Of a stretch of DNA of 64,000 nucleotides, positions 33,061 through 43,689 are shown one piece after another. The stretch is from positions 434,001 through 498,000 of the forward strand of contig JAWHQI010000328.1 in the NCBI GenBank assembly GCA_033032865.1, in the 5' to 3' direction. Below the pieces are notes generated by a model, which was given only the letters and a program-made list of their open reading frames with translations, was not told where the DNA came from and did not search any database. Numbering within the stretch: the first letter of the stretch is position 1; the number at the start of each line of letters is the position of its first letter. This DNA comes from Dactylorhiza incarnata. Its lineage: Eukaryota; Streptophyta; Magnoliopsida; Asparagales; Orchidaceae. Both the position numbers and the translations under genes were made by a program.

Positions 33061-35175
33061 CTTAACTTAAAAATGATAAACTCGCATATTGTGTGTACTC
33101 ATATCTGATTTCTTTTCTTGAATACATAGCCTCTACACTGAACAAACATAATCAGGCAAAAAATTTCACAAACACATTTTTTCCTGAAAACATGCTCTCT
33201 GTTATTTACCGCGCAACGGTAAGTGTTACCGCTGGCGGTAGTATAAAATACTGAATTTACTATTTATTTTTCAAAGTTTTCTATTTATATTCATTTCCTA
33301 TTTTTCTATAAAGACTAAAAACAACAAAAAATCTGTAAAACAAATAAAAATCAAACAAAAATATGTTTTCTTTTTATATATAAAAAATCAAATACAAAAT
33401 TGAAAAAAAAAAACTAAAATCACAAAAATATGTTTTCAATTTTCTTTTATTGTCTTTATTAATCCAAAAATTTATAAAGAAAACGAATAGTTATTCATCA
33501 AAATGTTTCAAGGATGATTATGTTTATCTTTTCAAGATTATAATACAATCTCAAATTCTAATTTCAAGTATCTTAAAATATAATTGTGTGTCATGCCTTG
33601 GAACATTATCTTGTAATGTGCAATGAAATGGATTATAGAAATCATATGTAGGATTGCTTAACATACCTCTAAGTATAAGTAATGCTTTACATTTGATAAT
33701 GGTTTACTTACTCACAATTTTGGTAATCTACATATGACTTTAATCTTACTCTTGCATGATTGTGTAGCGTAATTTTTTAACATTGTTGAATGTGTGCTTA
33801 GTTTAACTACACCACAATAAAATCTCTTTCATGCACCCTTATTTGAAGAAGTGTGTTTTTTACTAAAAAAACTCTATGTTTGCAAAAACAAGTGAATTCG
33901 GAGAACTTTGTCACCAAACCAAATTCAAAAGAATAAATGACAAAGATAACTCCACCAAGCACTACTCCACCTCCTGATAAGTCTTAATAAGTATTGTGAG
34001 GTTGAGCACCTTGGAGAGAATTGTAAAGTGTCTTGTGTAAACTCCTTTATGCACTACTTGTACACTTGGATCACAAATAAATCAAAGAAAACAAAATATT
34101 TGTGATCCCCCAAGCACTACTTTGCACCCTGATAAGTCTTAATGAGCATTGTGTGTGCAGAGCACCTTGGTAGTTTTACTTATGTGCATTGAAATAAACT
34201 TTAGCTTCGTGGGTGGAAGTAATTCTAAAAACGCATTTTCAATAATGTTGTGTTTATTCCATTATACTTGTCATGTGTTTTGATTAAATCATTTGTATAC
34301 TCTTATCAAAAACACTATTTGTACACATCATTATCTCTTATAAAACTTCTACTCATGAGTATTGGAGTCTATTGCATTCCTACATTTCTTCTCTACAATC
34401 TTTAGTAAATGCACTAGATAACATTGCATGATCTAAACAATGTATAAGTCTACTTGATTTATGAATTTAGAACATTGTAGTTTTTCTGATCTTATCTTGA
34501 TAATGTTAATCATGCTAACATTCTTTGTTGAACTTTTTTTCTTTATGCCTTGTATGCTCTATCTTGACTATTTAATTTCTAAACAAGTGCTACATTATTT
34601 TCACTACCACATGGTATTTACTCTTTTTTTAAATTGTTAAGACATCTATTATTACTAGACTACAATTCTTAATCATTTACTATACTTAAAACTCATATAT
34701 AGATGTTCATTTGCTTTTCCAAAATCTTGAAACATGCTGTCCACTTTACTTTACTACTTGTAAGCTCGATCATGAATATTGTATTAACCAATAAGTGGTC
34801 TTGTTTACTAAACTAATGTTACGTCAACTTTCTTTTATTCCTTCACCATGTGGTATCATAAATTTTCCTTATGATCATTCCCTTTCTCTAAACAAATATT
34901 GCACTCTTAATTGCTATATTTTTTTTCTCTCCACCCTCTTTTGATAATACCAAAAAGGGGAGAATAACTTTTGAAAGAAATTCACACATTTAAGGGGAGT
35001 CAAATTCATAGGAAACTTTGATGTAGGGGGAGCATTTATATAGGAGGAGCATTCATATATGGGGAGCATATGCACCATTCCATACTATCACGCTTATCAT
35101 TAACTATAAACACATTTCTTATAATTGAAGTATTTCTTTCCAAGTGGTTTTGTTATTATCAAAAGGGGGAGTTTG
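33061..35175 (+). other. copia-2 3' noncoding region and polypurine tract
   Basis: AT-rich, no gene. A TTACCGCGCAACGGTAAG / TACCGCTGGCGGTAG word pair lies at 33208-33242. Two GATAAGTCTTAATRAGYATTGTG blocks repeat near 33976 and 34130. Two purine tracts (CCAAAAAGGGGAGAA at 34950 and AAAAGGGGGA at 35161-35170) precede the LTR. Confidence 0.6.
35171..35175. repeat. Target site duplication of Gypsy-A (left copy)
   Basis: GTTTG at 35171-35175 and again at 46690-46694. The right copy overlaps the first two bases of the copia-2 3' LTR. Confidence 0.9.
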
Positions 35176-38175
35176 TGTAGGACCCCCCACCCGGAACATA
35201 AAACACGGCCGAGGGAAGTCTTATGCCCAGGACAGCCGCCTTGCCGAAGCGCCAGCTCACGGGCTAGCCTCATCCACAAGACGCCTATCCTGCCGGCTAA
35301 CAAATATCATCAATGCCAACCCATCACATAAAGTAAAACAAGAAGCCACCAGATACATACATCCACATAAGTATAGTCCAAATACACTCAAACTAGTGTA
35401 TAATATCATAGTAACAAAAGGGGAGGCCTCAAGGGCTACAACAAAACTCGCTCACATCTGTCACTGACGGCTGCGATGGTATCATGGTATCCTGCCCTGT
35501 CGTCCCGGCCGGACTATCCGTCTCCAGCGCCGTGCGCTGCTGCACCAGGTTGCGCTGCCGCTCCAGGATGCGCTCCTAAAAAGGGGACGTAGCAACCGTT
35601 AGTCATAAAGACTAAGTGGCTTCACATCCGCTCCCCCGGCGACTCCAAGGCACCGGGCGGAAAGAAAGAAAAGGAGCTGCAATATTAGCAATAATTAACA
35701 AGCAGGTGACAGGTAATCGTTGTTCATATGTGTCGGTTGTTTAAGTGCCCATGCACTTTCTATAGCACTATCCAATGTGTTCGTAAGCATAAAAGTAGCA
35801 GTGGTTATATATATTTGCAAGTATAAGTAGCAACAGACATACGCAGAGTATTATAGAACTGAATTGAACTTAACTTATAAGGGTGCCCATACAAGCTTAT
35901 AAGTCAAGGGTCTGCGTATAAAGGTAACTCATCATATAAAGGTGCCCATACAAGTTTATATGATGAGGTTCCACTGCGGTGCAATGCAATGTTTATGATA
36001 TGAATGTGGTGCAATGATTATGATATGATGACTGACTCATGCACAATTGCTATGTCGACATAGACCTTTAGTTCCCACTTTTTGAGGGTAGCTAACCACT
36101 CAGGCGCCCCCGTCGTGGCCAGACGGTGGCAGTGGCACGGGCTTCGCCACTACTAGGAGGGTATGAACACTACCGGTCCTAGGCCTATGTACGCCTCGAC
36201 GCTCAGAACACACAACGGAGACCCTGCGTACTACCCGCACACATACAGGGTCTTCAAGACGCGGAGGGGATCTATTGGGTAGATGGACACCAAGACATTC
36301 CAACCCAACCGGTCTAGAGTCTAACTGCCGGCCTCTGTCGGTGTCACGACTAGCAAGCCCGTAGACCCGCCACAACCAATCCTCCTACGAGGATCTATAC
36401 CACCATGCACAATTATGTTTACCTACGTAGTTTGAGCACACCATGCGTGTTATCGAGCACCCAGGGACTCGCTTCACGAGCCTTACCACCTTCCGCCTCG
36501 CGCGACAATCATCGATGCTAATTAGCATCCAAGTCCCCCAACAACTGGGTCCTTACCTTTTCACCACTGGCTATATCTATAACTTGTGACCCGCACTAAG
36601 TTAACCGTGCCGCCCGTTCCGAGTTGACCACTCGTGTGCAGTGGTGTGCGCATAACATATACACGATTAAACCAATTCATAGGACTACAGACTACTTGCG
36701 CACATGAGGGCATACCATATTATTTAACTATGGAATCTATTCAAGCCAAGCTACTGGTCTTCCACCGTTGGTTATAATTAACAAATCCTATAACAGGAAC
36801 TATATGTGTATATATATATACAAGGCAAAGACCACCTTCTTCATCCTTGTTGAACATATTTATATAACAGAGGACTCCTCATCCTTGTTGAACATATATA
36901 TAAATATATATAATGGAAATCCTATTGACAGGGCACATATACATATATATGTATAGCAAAGCAAAGGCCGCCTTCTTCATCCTTATAGAACATGTATATA
37001 AATATAAATGAAATCCCATTTACAAGGAATTATTCATCGTCTTCCCCAAATGGAATTTTGGGCAAACACCTTCTCTCCTCCCATGCACCCTCACAAGGCC
37101 ACCACGTCTCACGAAACCAACGTCCCACGTTCGTATTGAAGCGGGGAGTCGATTGGGGGCATTTTCGCGGCGAACGACGCCCTACGGCGAAAACCCTAAC
37201 GCGGCCTCAACCTACGAAACTCCATTTTGCTCCCAAATCGACTCAGTTGAGTTCGATATCTCGCCTAGGGGCTCTAAGATACTAGCACCAAGGGAGAGGG
37301 GTCGGAAGTCACCTGAATCCGGGCCGACGATCGCGGCGGCATGACGGCGCTTGGACAAACCCAACTCTTTCCAAGCTAGCTCTTCTTCCAAGGAACGCAC
37401 GAGCTTCTCCACGAATTTTCTTGGCCAAAACCCTAAGTGGGGTGGGGGAGAGGTGGAGACAGAGAATGAGAAAGAGAGAGAGGAAGATGGAGTTCTGGGA
37501 AGAAGACGATGAAGAAGAAGAAGAGAAAATGAGATGGCTCGGCCCCTTTCTTTTTGGTTTGCATTAATAGGCCTTGGGACTCCAAACATAGGTGTCATCT
37601 CCTTATTGGACTCTATTCCACTGGCTCCCCAAAGATAAAATAAACAAAGAGCAGCCAGGCTCTTTTCTTTTTCTCTCGGGAATGATAAGCCTTCCCGTTC
37701 GACGTTCGTCGAACGGGGGCAGCTCCCCGTTCGTCGATCGTCGAACGTGAGCTTTTCTAGCTTAGCGGTCCCCGTTCGACATTCGTCGAACGGGAGCAGC
37801 TCCCCGTTCGTCGAACGACGAACGGGAGCTTCTCCTTAGCTGAGCGCTCCCCATTCGACGTTCGTCGAACGGGAGCAGCTCCCCGTTCGTCAAACGACGA
37901 ACGGGAGCTGCTCCTTAGCTGAGCGCTCCCCGTTCGACGTTCGTCGAACGGGAGCAGCTCCCCGTTCGTCGAACGACGAACGGGAGCTTCTCCTTAGCTG
38001 AGCGCTCCCCGTTCGACGTTCGTCGAACGGGAGCAGCTCCCCGTTTGTCGAACGACGAACGGGAGCAGCTTGCGTTCGACGAATTCGACGAATTCGTCGA
38101 ACGGGAGCTGCTAGCCGAGAACTCACCAAAAATCCATAGGATCAAGATCTGCTCCTCCAGGATTGGGATGTTACA
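35176..38175 (-). repeat. Gypsy-A 3' LTR (3000 bp)
   Basis: + strand ends TGTAGGACCC...GATGTTACA. Contains AT-rich tracts (36800-36960) and a palindromic 79-bp array (37690-38110). A 128-codon open frame on the minus strand (37212-37598) has no similarity I recognise and is conserved simply because both LTRs are young copies. Confidence 0.95.
37690..38110. repeat. 79-bp palindrome-rich tandem array in the Gypsy-A LTR
   Basis: About five units of 79 bp. Each has CGTTCGACGTTCGTCGAACG and CGTTCGTCGAACGACGAACG, both self-complementary, separated by GGGAGCAGCTCCC, itself a palindrome. Units are joined by TTAGCTGAGCGCT. The same array lies at 46205-46625 in the other LTR. In RNA it would form a row of strong hairpins. 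Confidence 0.9.
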
Positions 38176-38930
38176 AATCCTATAAACGAAAAAAAATAAT
38201 TTCGCCCCCGAAATTTAGGTTGGGGTCACGAGGGTCACATAAACCATAGCAGCAACACAATAGAGAACCACCCATAGACCATAGCAGCAGGTCTATTCTG
38301 AACACAAAATAAAGTGCTAGCCTAACTTTCCTGGAGTGCAAAACCCCAAACAGCACTATATTGGGGTTACTATTAACCATAGATTTCCTAGTTTATAAAC
38401 CAAAACTTTTCCTGGGGCATAACCTCAAAACACAATACCATTTTGAAAATCAATAAAAGAGAGAGCCCAGGTAACAAAATTTCACATATATATGTGTACA
38501 TGTACACATGTACATGCCCCAAACCAAATGCCCTAACAGCAGAAAAGTAGCTGCTACAGCTAATAACTTTTACCTGTATGTATATATATATGTTTTAATC
38601 TCAAACCTGAAGGGGCATAGCAAAACCAGGGAGGAGCATAGCACCTACCCTCAATTCCAAAGGAAGAACTCCCAATATAAGAACAGCAGAAAACATATTA
38701 TACCATATCCGACACACAGTTGTAACATATTTGTGCCTATCAAAGAAATTCTCCGCGACTCAGTTCAAAGCATTTCGAACCTCTCGCCGTTCGATGCTTC
38801 GACACATGTGTCTCCCAGACCACGCGTTGGACGAGATGAATAGCCAACAAGGCTTCTACATGGGTTTAGTGCATATTTGTATGATACTAAGTTTAGGCTA
38901 TGGTATTAAATCAAGAGATGACAGACTAGT
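38176..38930 (-). other. Gypsy-A 3' noncoding region and polypurine tract
   Basis: On the minus strand it runs from the pol stop to a purine-rich TTTCGGGGGCGAAATTATT (about 38195-38213) and the LTR. A very similar sequence precedes the Gypsy-B 3' LTR (50609-50645). No gene. Confidence 0.7.
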
Positions 38931-41900
38931 TTAGACCATACCTGGGGAAAACAATCCCGGGTAATGCTGCCGCATAAGGTCCATCGGCTCCCAAGTGTAT
39001 TCCTCCCGTCCATGGTTGGACCACAACACTTTCACCAACGGAACCCTCTTTCTCCGCAGCACTCTGGTCTCGGTGTCTACTATCCGCAAAGGCTCCAGCC
39101 GGACGGACCTGTCGGTCTCCACAGGACCAGACTTAACTACCACATGCTGATCAGGGCGAAGCAAGGCCCTCCGAAGGGAGGACACATGGAAGACGTCGTG
39201 TAAATTCTCCAATTCTGGCGGTAACATCAATCGATAAGCTAAGGGGCCAATCCGCTCTAGGATGGTATAAGGCCCCATATAACGAGGGCTGAGCTTTTTC
39301 CTTCCCCGAACCCGAGACACACCGTGCATCGGCCTGATCTTCAAGAACACTTTGTCCCCAACATGGAACTCCACGGCCCTGTGCTTTTTGTCATAGTATT
39401 TTGCCTGCCGGCTCTGCGCTTCAAGCATACGGTCTCGTATCAGTCTGACCATTTCATCGGTATCATCGATGAATTTCACCCCTAGCGCCTTCGGGTCCTC
39501 ATCTTGGACCCAAGACAAAGGTGTCCTACACCTTCTTCCATACAATGCCGCATAAGGAGCCATGCCAATGCTCTCCTGGTGGCTGTTATTATACGAGAAC
39601 TCTACCAAGGGCAGGAGTCTCTCCCATGGCTCTCCTCGATCTAAGACACAAAGGCGCAACAAATCTTCAAGGGTCCTGATCGTCCGCTCTGACTGACCAT
39701 CCGTCTGAGGGTGGAAGGCCGTGCTAAAGGTCAAACGGGAACCCAAATAAGCTTGCACCGCTTTCCACTCCCTGGAGGTAAAGCGACCGTCACGGTCCGA
39801 AACGATCGTTTTGGGCACCCCATGATAGCGAACAAACTGCTCGACGAAGAGTCTTACCAACACATCGACATGCGAATCCTTCCTCATCGGTATAAACCTT
39901 GCGACCTTCGTCAGACGGTCCATGATCACCCAAACAGAGTCACTCCCGGAGCGGGAACGAGGCAGCCCGTGAACGAAATCCATGGATATGTCTTCAAACT
40001 TCCACTCAGGAATGGACAATGGCTGCAGCAACCCCGCCGGACTCCTACACTCTGCCTTTACCTTCTGGCACGCCTCGCAGTGAATGACGAAATAAGTGAC
40101 ATCCTTCTTCATCCCAGGCCAAAACATCGTCCTTCGCAGGTCAGTGTACATCTTGACAATCCCGGGGTGCACCGAGTATTTTGTGCAGTGAGCTTCCTTC
40201 ATAATGTCCTCTCGAATTCCTCCACCTGCGGGTATGTATAACCTGCCACGGAATTGAACCAGATCCTCTTGCATGGTGTATTCCTCCGCAGAACCAGCCT
40301 CCACTGCTCGAAGAACAGGTTCCAGGGCAACATCTTTCCTCTGCTCTGCTCGAATGCGATCTCGGATATCACAAACTATGCTCATCGCGGACAGGTACTC
40401 GGCGAAAACCTCTGGATCGGCTTTAGACACGAGCGTGATCTGCATTTCCTCGAGCATCCTTACCAACTCCATGGCCATCAGCCGTGACTCCGGACTGGAT
40501 GTCCTCCTGCTCAAAGCATCGGCCACCGAATTTGCCTTCCCTGGGTGATAGTTTAGCGTGTAATCATAGTCACACAGGAACTCGATCCACCGTCGCTGCC
40601 TCAAATTCAGATCCTTCTGAGTGTGTATGTACTTCAAATTCTTGTGGTCGGTGAATATCTCGCAGTGGACCCCATATAGATAGTGTCTCCAAATCTTCAA
40701 AGCAAATATCACCGCACCCAGCTCCAGATCATGCACCGGGTAGTTTACCTCGTGCTTCTTAAGCTGCCTCGAAGCATAAGCAATCACGTGGTCATACTGC
40801 ATCAGTACGGCACCCATCCCCTGCAAGGACGCATCCGTGTAAATTTGAAATCCTTCTCTACCAGACGGAAGAGCAAGGACCGGGGCTGAGGTGAGGCGAT
40901 CCTTCAGCTCCTGAAATGCGGCCTCATACTCAGGCGACCACACAAACGACACCTCCTTTCTGGTCAGCTTAGTGAGCGGGAGAGCAATCTTCGAGAACCC
41001 CTCGACAAATTTGCGGTAGTACCCGGCAAGCCCCAAAAAACTGCGCACATCTGTGGCTGACTTCAACGGCTGCCATTCCTTCACAGCACGAACCTTAGCA
41101 GGATCTACGGCCAATCCCGCACCGCTGATAACATGACCCAAGAAAGCCACCTTGCGGAGCCAGAACTCGCACTTGCCAAATTTTGCGAACAACTGATGCT
41201 CCCTCAGTTTTGCCAGCACCAGCTCTAGATGCTTCCAATGGTCCAGTAATGACTTCGAATAAACCAAGATGTCGTCGATGAATACGATCACGAAGTCGTC
41301 CAAATAAGGCGCAAACACCCTGTTCATCAGGCTCATGAACGCAGAGGGCGCATTAGTGAGCCCAAAGGGCATAACCGTAAATTCATACAACCCGTACCTC
41401 GAGCTGAAAGCAGTCTTCTGGATATCCTCCTCCTGAATCCTCAACTGATAATAGCCAGAGCGCAAGTCGAGCTTGGAGAACCATTGCGCTCCTTCCAACT
41501 GATCAAAGAGTTCGTCGATTCGTGGCAGAGGATAAGTGTTCCGGACCGTCAGTCGGTTGAGCTCCCGATAATCTATGCACAAGCGGAGCGAACCGTCCTT
41601 CTTCTTTACGAACAGAACCGGGGCTCCCCAGGGTGACAAGCTAGGACGAATGAACCCTGAGTCCACCAATTCTTGTAGTTGTACACGGAACTCTGCTAGC
41701 TCCTTGGGCGCCATCCTGTATGGGGCCCGTGAAACAGGCTTAGCTCCCGGTACCAGCTTAATTTGGAAGTCTACCTCCCTAAGTGGGGGTAATCCGGGTA
41801 GTTTTTCGGGGAAAACAACCGGAAAATCCCGGACTACCGGTACATCCTTCATTTCAGGTCCTATCTCCTTCATCTCAAAACAGATCACGAACACCTCATC

Positions 41901-42313
41901 GCCTTGCTCGTGAGCCTTCACAACCTGTATAGAAGACAACAAGTTTCGTGATACGGGTCTTATACCTTGAATTACCACCTCTGAGTCATCATGCCTCAGC
42001 GTGATCCGCTTCGCCACACAGTCGATCTTCGCGTGATTCCAGTGCAACCACGTCATGCCCAATATTAGATCAAGGTCGGGCATTCGCAACACTGTTGCCG
42101 GTGTCTCAAATTGCTTCCCACCGATGGATATTACCAAGCTGCACCTGGAGGTAGATCGTATCTCCGAGCCATCCGGAAGGCGCACCCTCCTGGGGGCTCC
42201 CCTGAAGCACTGTACTGCATCCAGTTCATTCACAAATTCTTCTGATACGAACGAGTGAGTGGCACCCGTGTCAAAAAGAGTAAGAGCGGGTTTACCGCAA
42301 ACGAGCACGGTAC
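38931..42313 (-). CDS. Gypsy-A pol: protease-RT-RNase H-integrase-chromodomain
   Basis: One uninterrupted frame; its first ATG would be 42329, but splicing from gag is more likely to feed it (exon start 42313). Domains by residue of the open frame: protease [11 protein letters not shown] (about 18-28), RT with [19 protein letters not shown] (about 247) and [10 protein letters not shown] (about 350), RNase [17 protein letters not shown] (about 490), integrase with an HHCC finger (HPGIVKMY...CEACQKVK, about 675-710), DDE residues in [20 protein letters not shown] and [12 protein letters not shown] (to about 885), and a C-terminal chromodomain ([20 protein letters not shown], about 1095-1115). 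All catalytic residues are present. Chromodomains of this class guide integration to heterochromatin. Confidence 0.95.
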
Positions 42314-42380
42314 CTGGGGTTAAAATCATTCGAACTTAAGCACCTTAGTTATGAAACGAGGAAAATACAAACATAAATAC
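42314..42380 (-). other. Intron between gag and pol in Gypsy-A (67 bp)
   Basis: Minus strand CAG|GTATTT...ACCCCAG|GTACC. The two frames join exactly (phase 1: ...VITG then TVLVCGKP...). Unspliced RNA ends Gag at the stop at 42349-42351. Gypsy-B has an intron at the same codon (49246-49350). Confidence 0.75.
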
Positions 42381-43497
42381 CTGTGATGACCTCCTGCGGG
42401 TCTCGCTCCTGAGCTAGATCCAAAGCATATACCTGCTCCCGAGCAGGTCTAGGGTTCCTACCCTGCTGACCCTGGCCTCGACCTCGGCCTCTTCCTCGCT
42501 GCGCTGCCGGAGGAGCCATGGGGCGATTCGGAGCGTTTCCTTGCAGCTGCGGGCAGTATCTCCGAATGTGGTCGGGCTGGTTGCAATGATAACACACCAC
42601 TCGAAAGTGCTCTCTCGGCGGCTGAAGCGCCTGACCCTGATGTGGTGGGGGCAATGGTAGCGGTCGCGCTGGCTGCTCCAACCTGAAGTTTGGGCGAAAA
42701 CGCCCGCCATCTCTCCGCTGGCCTCTGTCTCTGCCCCTGGTGTTCTGCCTCCTCCTGAAGCTGTGCCCCGCCTCCATCACTTCCTCTGCGGGCCTATTAT
42801 TCCTGGCCTGGACCCCCAAGTGATCCGCCTCCAACTTCTGTGCCATCTCTATAATCTGCGCGAGGCTCGAATCGGCGACGAAGAGGAGAGCCTGCCTCAG
42901 AGGATCTCACAGGCCCTTGTAGAACCGCTTCGCGTACCCGCGATCATCTAAATCATAAGAGTCTGCGAATCTGGCTAAGTGCTGAAATTCCCGCTGGTAC
43001 TCGACCACCGATCTCGACCCCTGCTTCAGCTGCAGAAATCTCTCCTCAAGCTCGTCCCTGGCCGTAGAAGAGACAAAGTGCTCCAGGAACGCGTCCGCAA
43101 AGGTGCTCAACCAATTGACGTAGAATCTGGCTATGTCCAGGTGGTTGCGTCCTTCGAAGGTGGAGCCCATCAAGGACTTCCACCACCTCTTCGCATGTAG
43201 ATCCAAGGCTGTGACTGCCATATTGCTCCGGCAGCGGATCTCTGCCAGTAACTCCTGCACTGTATCCAGCCACTCCTCCGTCTGAACTGCGGACTCCGTC
43301 CCATGGTAGGTGGGAGGGGAAAGAGCACGGAAGGTGCTCAACCAATTGGAGCTTGGGGCCTGCGGCTGCACCGGCATCTGCTGAGACCTGAAGGCATCCA
43401 GGATTGCCGTCAGAGTCTGGCCTAGCTCTAATTGTTGAAAAGGAGTAGGTACTGGAGGCACGGGAGTGGCCGTCGCCGGTTCTGAATGTACCGGAAT
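42381..43497 (-). pseudogene. Gypsy-A gag (one premature stop)
   Basis: Retrotransposon Gag core: NWLSTFRALSPPTYHGTE, EEWLDTVQELL, FVNWLSTFADAFLEHFV-type block, EERFLQLKQGSRSVVEYQREF. Then TGA at 42905-42907 where a CGA (Arg) codon would be expected (KGL-stop-DPLRQALLF), a C-to-T change at a CpG. Downstream the frame continues with a zinc knuckle CYHCNQPDHIRRYC (about 42550-42590) and an RG-rich tail to the intron. No in-frame ATG exists before the first conserved residues: the frame opens after a TAG at 43498-43500 that coincides with a possible splice acceptor, so an upstream exon may supply the start. Confidence 0.85.
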
Positions 43498-43557
43498 CTA
43501 CATGCAAGATAGATGTTGGGTTTAGGTTGGCTATTCGAAAGAAGGTAATAGACATAC
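43498..43557 (-). other. Possible leader intron of Gypsy-A (60 bp)
   Basis: Minus strand TTAA|GTATGT...GCATGTAG|ATTCC. Gypsy-B has a matching donor and acceptor (48072-48137) in an equivalent leader that shares TGGTGTGCCCAT. The exons do not give an obvious in-frame start codon in either element, so this is tentative. Confidence 0.4.
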
Positions 43558-43673
43558 TTAATGCGAATTACACATGGGCACACCACTGCTTCCGCTCATT
43601 CAGTTTGTCCTCAAACTGAAGAGGTGAGAGGGGTGCACCATGCAGAAGTGGACTTCTTGACCTCAGGATCGTT

Positions 43674-43689
43674 GCAAGCTGATACCATT
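43674..43689 (-). promoter_or_regulatory. Gypsy-A primer binding site
   Basis: Minus strand TGGTATCAGC begins three bases inside the LTR end. Complement of the 3' end of initiator-Met tRNA. Confidence 0.75.

Noticed and set aside
37212..37598. 128-codon frame in the Gypsy-A LTR, repeated at 45726-46112
   Set aside because: Low-complexity Ser/Leu-rich start and no similarity I recognise. Its conservation is explained by LTR identity.
37890..38145. Arg/Ser-rich frames over the palindromic array
   Set aside because: Tandem-repeat translation.
39711..40241. + strand frame inside Gypsy-A pol
   Set aside because: Shadow of the intact pol frame on the minus strand.
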